In this document: in pieces, positions 33,358-43,364 of the stretch
Position numbering within the stretch: the first letter of the stretch is position 1
How the letters are laid out: each line of letters opens with the position of its first letter
Source of the DNA: Bombardia bombarda
Lineage: Eukaryota > Ascomycota > Sordariomycetes > Sordariales > Lasiosphaeriaceae
DNA length: 64,000 nt
Assembly (NCBI GenBank): GCA_030512295.1
Contig: JAULSR010000011.1
Location: forward strand, 124,001-188,000
Direction of reading: 5' to 3'
The notes under the pieces: generated by a model
The model's input: only the letters and a program-made list of their open reading frames with translations
Databases searched by the model: none
Told to the model about the DNA's origin: nothing
Translations under genes and position numbers: made by a program

Positions 33358-36300
33358 ATGCCGAACACCTCCCTACGTCGGCCACAGAATGGCTACCGCC
33401 GCGGCGGAAAGTCGGCCTACCATGGCCCCAAAACGAAAACATTCGCCGCCACCAACAGCGCCCGCGGAGAGGCCACATCCATGGACGAGAAATGGGAGCG
33501 GACCGCCCTTGCCCACCAGATAGACGAGAACATGGGCTTCGCGCGCTATGACGCTGGACGGAAGCGCGAGGGCTGGCTCGTCAACGCCCAGCCCACCTCT
33601 ATTGACGACCCGAGAATCTCAGGAGGCGGCGGCAGGGCAGCGCTCGACTGCTACTTCATCGAGGAAGACGGATCCACGTTCAAAGCCACTGTCGAGTATG
33701 ACCCATACTTCCTCGTCGCGTGCAGGAGAGGACACGAGGGCGAGGTCGAAGAGTGGTGCAAGCGTGTGCCCGGCGGCGGTGTGGTCAAGTCTATTAAGCG
33801 GGCGGAAAAGGAGGATCTCAAGATGCCGAACCATCTGCTGGGGTATCGGCGGACCTTTTTGGAGTTGAGGTTTCACAACGTGCAGGACCTGCTAGCGGCG
33901 AGGAGAGACATCATGCCCATTGCGGAAAAGAACAAGAAGGGGATGGATGCTATGGACACATATGCAGAGGTCGCAACGTGGGTTCTCCAACTCTCCCATG
34001 CATGTGGGAATGATATGCTGACACTTTGTTCTGCAGTGCAAATAACAATTTTGACCTTTTTGATGATGATTCACGAATTGACGAGCGACGAAATAATGCA
34101 TCTTTCGCCGAGGCTAGCGATTTCCTTGTTGACATCCGGGAGTACGACGTCCCATACCACGTTAGAGTAATGATAGACCTGGGTATGAGCCACCATTAAA
34201 GATCACATATAAGTAGGAAGACTAACATATGGTAGACATTCGTGTTGGTCAGTGGTATTTCGTCGAGGCCAAGAATGGCGTCACATCAATTGTCCGTGAC
34301 GAGGAACGTTTGGCGCCGGCGGATCCAGTCGTAATGGCATACGATATCGAGACAACAAAACTTCCCCTTAAGTTTCCAGACGCCGCCATTGATCAGGTTA
34401 TGATGATATCCTACATGATTGACGGTCAGGGGTTCTTGATTACCAACCGCGAAATTATCTCGGAAGACATCTCCGACTTCGATTATACACCAAAACCCGA
34501 ATACCCAGGGCCTTTCATGATCTTCAACGAGCCCGATGAGAAGGGTGTGCTGGAGAGATTTTTTCTCCATATTAAAGAAGCTCGTCCTACTGTTATCGCC
34601 ACCTACAACGGTGACTTTTTCGATTGGCCTTTTGTCGAGGCGCGAGCCAGTGCCAACGGCATCGACATGTACCACGAAATTGGGTGGAAGAGAGACACGG
34701 AAGATCAGTATAAGTGCAATTACAGCGTGCATATGGACTGCTTTCACTGGGTCAACAGAGACAGTTATCTGCCCCAAGGCAGTCGAGGTCTAAAAGCTGT
34801 CACGGTCGCAAAACTTGGCTACGACCCTGACGAGCTGGATCCTGAACTTATGACGCCATATGCCAGGGAAAGACCACAAACCCTGGCAGAATACTCGGTA
34901 TCCGATGCCGTGGCGACATACTACTTGTACATGAAATATGTGCACCCTTTCATCTTCTCTTTGTGTACCATTTTGCCATTGGGACCCGATGACACTTTGA
35001 GGAAAGGCACGGGTACCTTGTGCGAGATGTTGCTGATGGTGCAGGCGTACCAAAAAGATATTGTTTTGCCAAACAAGCACGTCTCTCCAAAGGAGTCCTT
35101 TTGGGATGGCCATCTCCTGGATTCGGAGACATACGTTGGTGGTCACGTCGAAAGTATAGAAGCTGGCGTTTTTCGGGCAGATATCCCAGTCAACTTTGCG
35201 GTCGACACCGGGGCGATTGATGAGCTGCTTCGCGATCTCGACGCGGCCTTGACTTTCAGTATCACGGTTGAGGAACAGAAGTCAATGGATGATGTTACCA
35301 ACTACGAGGAGGTCAAGGAGCAGATTGCAGCCAAACTACTGAGCCTTAGGGAGACGCCAAACCGGGCTGAGAAACCTCTGATCTACCATCTCGATGTCGC
35401 GTCCATGTACCCTAACATCATGACAACAAATCGGCTGCAGCCAGATTCAATGATATCCGAGTCAGACTGTGCGGCGTGCGACTTCAATCGGCCAGGGAAA
35501 ACGTGTGACAGGAGGCTTCCTTGGGCATGGAGAGGAGAATACCTGCCGGCGAAGCGCGACGAGTACAACATGATCAGGCATGCTCTAGAGAATGAAAGAT
35601 TTCCTGGCAAATACGCTAATAGCCCAATGCGGTCCTTTCAAGAACTGAGCGCCGACGAACAGGCTGGTCTGATTCGAAAGAGATTGCAGCTCTACTCACA
35701 GAAAGTCTACCACAAAATCCACGACTCCACCACTATTGTCCGAGAGGCCATCATCTGTCAGCGCGAGAACCCCTTCTACATCGACACTGTGCGCGATTTC
35801 CGAGATCGTCGCTATGACTACAAGGGCAAGGCGAAGGTATGGAAGGGCAAAACCGATGCTCTCAAGAGCGCAGGTGCCTCTTCTTCTGATGTTGATGCTG
35901 CGAAAAAGATGATCATTCTTTTCGATTCGTTGCAGCTTGCGCATAAGGTCATTCTGAATTCTTTCTATGGCTATGTCATGCGAAAGGGGTCGAGATGGTA
36001 TTCCATGGAAATGGCTGGCGTCACCTGTCTGACTGGCGCAACGATCATTCAGTTGGCTAGACAGCTGGTCGAACGGCTTGGCCGACCACTCGAACTTGAT
36101 ACGGATGGTATCTGGTGCATGTTGCCAGCAACGTTCCCAGAAAACTTTTCCTTCAAGCTCAAAAACGGCAAGAAGATGACTATTTCCTACCCCTGTGTCA
36201 TGTTGAACCATCTTGTCCACGACAAATTCACCAACGACCAGTACCAAACATTGGTAGACCCCAAGACCTTCAAATACAAGACGCACAGTGACAATTCCAT

Positions 36301-39300
36301 CTTTTTCGAAGTCGATGGCCCGTACAGAGCCATGATCCTGCCCACGTCCAAAGAGGAGGACAAGAACTTGAAGAAAAGATACGCGGTGTTCAACGACGAC
36401 GGCAGTCTTGCTGAATTAAAGGGTTTTGAGCTGAAGCGAAGAGGAGAGCTCAAGCTCATTAAGATCTTCCAGAAGCAAATTTTCAAGTTTTTCTTGGCCG
36501 GTACAACCTTAGCCGAGTGTTATGCCGCTGTCGCTACGGTTGCTAACCAGTGGTTGGACGTGCTTGATAGCAAGGGAACGACACTTGCTGATGAGGAATT
36601 GATGGAACTCATTTCTGAAAACCGTAGTATGTCCAAGGCCTTGGAGGAATATGGCACACAAAAGTCAACGTCGATTACGACGGCAAAGCGTCTTGCGGAT
36701 TTCCTGGGCGAGCAGATGGTCAAGGACAAGGGTTTGAACTGCAAGTTCATTATCTGTGCTAGACCCAAGGGCTCTCCTGTGACAGAGCGCGCTGTTCCGG
36801 TTGCCATCTTCTCAGCTGATGAGGATACGAAGCGCATGTATCTCAAGAAGTGGCTGAAGGAGGAGCCAGCCGACACTGACCCGCGTGCGTTGCTCGATTG
36901 GCAGTATTATACTGAACGTCTGGGCTCCGTCATCCAGAAGCTTATCACCATCCCGGCTGCTCTGCAAAAGATTCGCAACCCCGTTCCAAGGATACCACAT
37001 CCTGACTGGCTGCAGCGGCGAATCAACATCAAGGATGATAAGATGAAGCAGAAGAAGCTCACCGATCTTTTCGGGCCGGTGATCAAAGGGGGGCCGTTGG
37101 AAGAAATTGCCAATATCAACTCGACCGCTCGTCTTGGTGATATGGAAGACTTTGGCGACCTTCTCAAGCCGAAGACCCTCAGCTCAGCCATCTCTGCCTC
37201 GCAAAAGGTGCCTGCCTCCAAGCGCAAGTCCCCTGAACCAGCAACCACCGAGGTTCAGGATCCGTTCGCGGCACTACCGAAAACAATGCCCGACCCAAGC
37301 GAAGACTATGCCGCTTTCTTGGAGTATCAGAAACAGAAGTGGAAGCTTCAGAAGCAAGCAAGAGCCCGCCGGCGTCATCTCTTTGGTGACAGACGGGGGA
37401 ATATCCAGAGCAATATCCAACAAACATTCAGGAACCAGGCTGAGCTGACATTCCGGAATACTTGGCAACTTCTACAATTGAAGCCTTCTGACAATCCCGG
37501 CATCGTCACTGCATACGTACTGATTGATGCCAAGGTCCACACCGTCAAGATCAATGTCCCCCGTCAGGTGTTCTTGAACCTGAAGGGCAAGGACTTGCCG
37601 GATATTGAGGTTGAGGGCTGCCAGGTCGAGCAAGTCAACCACACACTTCCCAATGGGCACTCGTCGGTGCATCTGTTCAAGCTTACTGTGCCAGAGGATG
37701 TTTACTTTGCCGAGTCTGAAAAGTTCTCATTGTTGTTCAACCACCCCAGTGTTGAGGGCGTGTACGAGAAGCAAGTCCCCTCAATCTCAGAGCTATCCTT
37801 CAGCTGGGCAACCTCTGTACCATCGACGAGAGCCAATCCGGCGTCCTTGGAAAAGGTCTTGACCAGGGCTTCGACTTGTCTGCTTTGAAGAGACCATCTA
37901 AGCCGCGAGGTTATCTTGATGGCGCTCGTATGGCGTACATCTATCTCTCTCATATCAGTGTAGGCGATCGCCAAATCTTTGGTCTGTTCTCAACAGCCAG
38001 CGACCAGGCCCATGTCATCATACAACAGAAAAACAAGGATGGAGGGCAGGATGTACCGAATATTACGAAGCTGTATTCGGATCTTCTCACCCGGAGAAAT
38101 GCAGAAGCTGGCGAAGTTAACTGGCAAGAGTGCTTCCCATACCAAGAGAAACTACAGTTCAAGATCACCCAGGTTACTACTCGCCGGAAGGTATTCCTCG
38201 AGATTGGCGACATTGTCAAGAAGATGAAGAAGGAAGAGGCTGGTCCTACCATGATGGTGATCCAATCCTCCCAGCGTAATCTCCTGATTCATGAAGTGCC
38301 CATTTTGGGAGAATTCCCCGTCATGCCTCTCAAGTACAACCAGGCTGACAGCTCTCTGCCTCCTCTGGGCTGGCAGAGTGTCGTTGCTCGTCGCCTGGTG
38401 AACCACTACCTCAGCCTGGGCTCGTGGATCACGCACATGACTGCATTGGCCAAATACGGCGATGTGCCGCTATGCAACCTGGAGAAGGACGATCCTCGGT
38501 TCCTGATTGACATAGCCTACGCTCGTCGCTTGCAGGCGAACAATGTCGTCCTATGGTGGTCGCCCAGTCCGCGCCCCGATCACGCTGGCTACGAGAAGGA
38601 CGATGTCGTTGGGCCTCTAGACCAAGTGCAAATGCCGTCTGTTAATAACCCCGGCACTTTTGCTTCGGTCTGCATCGACATCGAGGTCCGAAACCTGGCC
38701 ATCAACACCATCCTGACGTCGTCGCTCATTAATGAGCTTGAAGGTGCTGATAGTATCTCCTTCAACCCGGCAGCTGACGCAGGCGGCGCGGATGGCAACG
38801 AGATGCTCTTTTCTGAGAACGCGTTTGCAAACGCGGGCGTGCAGGTTCTCCGGGAGATGGTCAAATCATGGTGGGCGGAAGCCTGCAGAGGGTCAACCAT
38901 GGCCGACGTCATGGTCCAGCACCTTGTCCGCTGGGTCGAGTCGCCGACTTCCTGTCTGTACGATCGCGCTCTTCACTATTATGTGCAGATGATGAGCCGA
39001 AAAGCCCTGCTCCAGCTCATGGCTGATTTCCGTCGGGTCGGGTCGCAGGTGATTTACGCCAGTGCCACCCGCCTCCTCCTACAAACAACCAAGTCCGAGG
39101 TGGGCAACGCATATGCATACGCCCAGTACATCCTCAAGAGCATCAAGGGCAAGCCTCTCTTCCACTTCATCGACCTGGAGATCAAGGAGTACTGGGACTA
39201 CCTCGTCTGGTACGACGAGTTCAACTACGGCGGCAAGGCATGCCAGGAGGTCCTCGAGCAGGACGAGCAGGACCTGCAGATGATCATGCACTGGCAGATA

Positions 39301-40296
39301 GGCACGTTCCTGCCCGTCAGGCTGCAGCCCATCTTCAGCGACTGGGTCGTCGAGTTCATCCAGCTCATGCACAGCATCAAACGGCCCGCGAACGGAAGCG
39401 ACCCCACCGCCACGCCGCGGCTCACGCAGCTCCCGAACCGCGACACCAACGCCTCGCTGGGCGAAGACGCGCTGGGCCAGGTGATCCTAGGCAGAGGCTT
39501 CGAGAAGCCACTGAAGAAGGAAATCGCCGGGCTTATTAACACACAGAAGCGCGAGCTACTCCACCCCGAGCTGGCAGGGGACTACACCTTCCCGGAGCTG
39601 CCGGGCTCGTATCTCGCGCAGCTCTCGTCCGGCGCCGCCGCCAAGGCCTTGGCTGCGAAGGAGAAAACATCTGGCGGGGGCGGTGGGGGAAAACGTGGCA
39701 GTAACCGCCCGACAGAGGCCAACCCGGTGCTAGAGCTCGTCAAGGCGCTAATGCAGGTGCTCAGCCTAGACAAGAACATCATGCTCGAGGCACGCATGCT
39801 GCGCAAGGAGCTGCTGGCCATGTTTGAGGTGCGCGAGTTCAGCAAGGAGGGCGCGTTCCAGAATCCCTCGGAGAGTCTGAAGATTACGCAGCTCAGCTGC
39901 GATAACTGCACGATGGCGAGGGATATTGATTTGTGCAGGGATGAGGATCTGCTGCCGGATGCGACGGTGACGGGTGGGGATGTTCCCGGGGCGAGTGCGC
40001 GGTGGAGGTGCATGTACTGCGAGGCTGAATATGATAGGAATGAGCTGGAGGAGAGGCTGGTGGCGGCGGTGGAGGCGTATGTGGTGGAGTGGACGACGCA
40101 GGACCTCAAGTGCGTCAAGTGCGCCGCGCTAAGGGTGAATGAGTTTATGGAGCATTGTACCTGTAGTGGGGAGTGGGTTGAGAGCGTGAAGAGGGAGGAT
40201 GTGGTGAGGAGGTTGAGGGTTTATAGGAATGTGGCGAGGTTTTATGGGTTGCGGATGTTGGGGGATGTGGTGGAGGGGATCTGGGAGGGGTTGTAG
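33358..40296 (+). CDS. POL2: DNA polymerase epsilon catalytic subunit (frame break at 37,855)
   Basis: The leading-strand replicase, B family, about 2,275 residues. Exons: 33,358-33,977; 34,037-34,182; 34,236-40,296. Exonuclease motifs: YDIETTK (Asp292, Glu294), YNGDFFDWPF, YSVSDAVATYY. Polymerase motif A is HLDVASMYPN (Asp642), motif B is HKVILNSFYGYV, and motif C is LDTDGIW (Asp877, Asp879). Fe-S cysteines are 667, 670, 679 and 763. A PCNA-binding QKKLTDLF lies at 1,194. The C-terminal zinc modules are CDNC..CMYC and CVKC..CTC. Numbering tracks yeast Pol2 within two residues. At 37,851-37,860 the frame breaks: SLEK continues in the next frame as GLDQGFDLSALKRP. One missing G in AAAAGG explains it, and there is no room for an intron. 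An essential gene should be intact, so this is probably a sequence error. Confidence 0.95.
33978..34036 (+). other. POL2 intron 1
   Basis: 59 bp with GTGGGT donor, GCTGAC branch-like site and CTGCAG acceptor. Splicing joins AEVA to TANNNFDLFDDD in phase 2. Confidence 0.85.
34183..34235 (+). other. POL2 intron 2
   Basis: 53 bp with GTATGA donor, GACTAAC branch and GGTAG acceptor. Phase 1: G plus AC gives Asp, joining RVMIDL to DIRVGQWYF, a conserved Pol2 segment. Confidence 0.9.
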
Positions 40297-40972
40297 ACTA
40301 GATGTGGTGTTTTGTTCATAAGGGGTTGTGTTGACATTTGTCGTTACAGTTGTTAGAGGTAGCATCAAGGAGTTTGTTGTTTCTGCATGTCGCTTCAATT
40401 GTGCCTGTCACGTTGTGCGATTCATAGATATGCGAGGTGCTGGGAACATGGTAATTGATTCGCATGTCAACAAAAAATGTTGCAGTTGTTTAAGACAGAT
40501 TATCGAGCACTGAGGTTTTGTAGTTCTTTTAGGATCTCGTGAATTGTGCTATCGCTGTCTCTGGACGGTTTGTATTGTAGTCCATACGACATTGCATTTT
40601 AGGATGCCCCTGACAACCCCGCAGCCCCTATTAAACGGGTGAAGACGCGCTACGCAACGCCAATGGAAGTCAGAAAAAGGAGGTTCGCCAGCCAGCCAGC
40701 CAGTTTTCCACCGTAAATGATCTATACCTAGATCCAACCATACTCCAGTCTATGTGCATGACCAACCAGCCCAAGTCGGCGTGCTTGCCTTTCCAGCCAG
40801 CCCAATGCGATGCCCATACCCATGCCATGCCATGCAGATTGCCCAAGTTTAGTACAAAAGAAAGAAGACAAAATAAAATAGCAGAACAAAAATTCTACTT
40901 AATGCGATAGTTGATCGTACGTCAATTCCCCCATCTCTCCCTGATCCTCCTCTTTCAAAAATCCTCACCCAC
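40297..40972. other. Convergent intergenic region POL2/CFEM
   Basis: The 3' flanks of both genes, with AT-rich polyadenylation-like sequence near 40,860-40,900. Tandem 'cagccagc' units occur at 40,690-40,703. No gene is supported. Confidence 0.4.
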
Positions 40973-41605
40973 TCAGAGCGCAACAACCGCATACGCCGCA
41001 ACAACCACCAACATGCCCATCCCCAAGCCCGCATTCTTTCCCCCCGCAGCATCATTCTTATTCGTCTCCGTGCCCGTCCCCGTCTCGGACGCACCAGCAG
41101 CAGCCGTCGTCGTCCCCGCGCCCGTGACCCCCGCGCTCGCCAGCGCCGACGAGACGATGGACGTCGCGGCCGCCAGCTGCGCCTGGTCGGGCCCGCTGCT
41201 GACCGCGGCGCAGATGTTGCCCGCGAGCGAGGCGAGGCTGTCGAGGCTGCAGGCGGGATCGGTGTTGTCGTTGCCGCCGAGGCCGCCAGACAGACAGGTG
41301 GCCATGCCGAGGGCGAAGGAGGTGGTCTTGTCGGACTGGCAGAGGCACGAGAACTGGGTGGGGCCGCAGCCGATGCTGGTGGTTGTCTCGTCGAAGCACT
41401 TTATGGCGCAGGTGGGGAGCTGGGAGATGAGGGCGGGGAGGCTGTTGGTGTCTGTGGTGGTGGGCGACGAGGAGGAGGAGGATGTCGCTGTGGAGAAGGT
41501 GGTGGCGGAGATGGCGACGGAGGGGACGGTGGTTTGCGCCTGCGCTTGGGACTGGGAGGAGGCGAGGAGGATGGCGGCTGCGAGGGGGAGGAGCTGGAGA
41601 TGCAT
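40973..41605 (-). CDS. CFEM-domain GPI-anchored cell-surface protein
   Basis: 210 residues, intronless. Residues 1 to about 24 form a signal peptide (LLPLAAAILLASSQSQA). A Ser/Thr-rich spacer follows. Residues about 60-130 hold eight cysteines in the CFEM pattern: LPTCAIKCFDE, IGCGP, FSCLCQ, ATCLSG, PACS, NIC. Then comes another Ser/Thr/Ala-rich stretch, and a hydrophobic C-terminus (LGMGMLVVVAAYAVVAL) preceded by small residues, typical of GPI attachment. CFEM proteins sit on the fungal cell wall or membrane; some bind haem iron and others act in host interaction. The sequence does not say which applies here. Confidence 0.9.
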   Translation of the reverse strand: MHLQLLPLAAAILLASSQSQAQAQTTVPSVAISATTFSTATSSSSSSPTTTDTNSLPALISQLPTCAIKCFDETTTSIGCGPTQFSCLCQSDKTTSFALGMATCLSGGLGGNDNTDPACSLDSLASLAGNICAAVSSGPDQAQLAAATSIVSSALASAGVTGAGTTTAAAGASETGTGTETNKNDAAGGKNAGLGMGMLVVVAAYAVVAL

Positions 41606-43364
41606 TTTTGTGGTTGAGTGTGGGACCAGTTGGGGTGTCCTTGCTTTTTTGTATTTGGAGAATTGGAGGTTTGGAGGACTGCGATGTTGATGTGTTGATC
41701 AGAAGGTTGCTGTCGAGCTGTTTGCGGAAAAGATGGAATGGTTGCAAGTGAGAGTGTTTTACTCGAGTTTATAAGAGCGCTGCAAGGTGGGTATAGACAG
41801 ATAACGAAACCAAAACCATAAGAGCGCAAAAAGTGAAAAAAGTTGTTTGAGTAAAAGAGAGACCAAGAATTGCGGACAAGGCGGGAAACAAGCTCTCAAG
41901 TAAAAGAAGGCTTGGTTCGGTGAGTGGGCTGATGAGTAACGGGCAAAGAAAAGGCAATACGAAAAGTCAGACCCCTATTTTCCCCCCCTCCATGTGGAGT
42001 TCTGGAATTGTGCCACAGGGATGGGATTCAAAGACGACAGAGGAGGCAATGCACACACAGGATAGAAGCAAGATAGATGCATGCAGATCATGTGTATCGA
42101 GGCACAGCCCCCATACAGCCAGACCCGGCTCGCCCAGTAATGGACCAGGCCCGATGCTTGTCTGTCTTTCATCGTGCGGTATGCGGCTCTGGCAGATGGC
42201 GGCTGGCGGGCAGGTCGCAACGCGGGATGAACCCAGTGTGCAGTGCCGCAGCAGCAGGTCTTGCAGGTGTCAGCAACAGTGTTTGTTGCGGGCTGCGGTT
42301 CAGGTGCGGGACTCCAGCCAAGGTGGGCCGCCGCGCATCCAGGCAGGCAGGCGGGCACCGCCTCGGAGAATTCGTAACGAGCTCTGAAACACCTGCATCC
42401 GAAGGCAAGCAAGCTGCATAAATACGGATAATCCGTTGGCGATATTTTGTATCACGTAGGTACTTTTTGATTGGCTGTCATTCTGTCAATAACTGCGCAA
42501 AATAAAAACAATCACAGCAGTAGTTCCATATTCTGCTTCATGATAGTCAGTTATAGCCTGCGTTGCATGATGGATCGCGATATCGACTTTTCTGGAAGCC
42601 CAATTCCGGGGCCCGTTGAGTGTTGTTTGAGCAAAAGTTTGGTCGCTGTGTCGGCCAGTTCGGGCTGCTGCGCTTCTGACGCGCGTCGCCCATGCGAGGA
42701 TCATGTTGCCCGCCCGCCAATGATGTCATTCCTTGACCGTGAGGGAGCCGCCAAGCCGTTTCGGGAATCCACAGCCCACCTAGGCCCACGTACCCATGCT
42801 ATCTTTTCGGCAGATAATGAGGCTACGCCATTTCCTGGGCTAAGTTATTACGACTCTGGTCCACACCGAGAACGCCTTGATACATCAGTGGTATTTACTA
42901 GGAGAATAATAGAGGTCCGGTAATTCTTGCGTGTTATTTTTTGCACAATGGCAAAATGAGCATTGTTTGAGCTCATTTGATGATTTTAGCTTGTGCGCTG
43001 AAGGAATAGCTTCTACACGATCTCACGAAGTTGATTACGGGGTAGAAAGTTTGCTCGAAATAGTCGTGAGGTTCAATATAGACTTTTTTTAAAAATTCAG
43101 TTTTGTCGGCGATATGATGGATGCCAGATTTTATGATATTGACCGGTCAATGCACCACGGCCTCACTTATTCATGATTGCAATGAGACGCTCTTATTATC
43201 AAACAGGATACTGCCATCAAAATCACACTCCGTCAATCTTGAGTGTATACTCTCTGGCTTGAGCGCCCAAACTAATATAATTAACAATATGTTACATGGT
43301 ATATGTCGGCAATATTCTACAAGTCACCTACCTAAAAAGCCAGCCTGGGTATAATACCACCAAA
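41606..43364. other. Intergenic, no supported gene
   Basis: It contains the CFEM gene's promoter (41,606 to about 41,900) and the 3' flank of the 880-residue gene. Several open frames of up to about 150 codons overlap on both strands around 41,920-42,920 but lack family similarity, consistent start context or introns. I leave them out. Confidence 0.45.

Noticed and set aside
37855..37865. An 11-base intron GTCTTGACCAG in POL2
   Set aside because: It has GT..AG ends by chance, but it is far too short for a spliceosomal intron and would delete conserved residues.
41920..42923. Overlapping frames up to 155 codons on both strands
   Set aside because: No recognised domain, no splice signals and mutually exclusive frames. 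They are likely intergenic noise.
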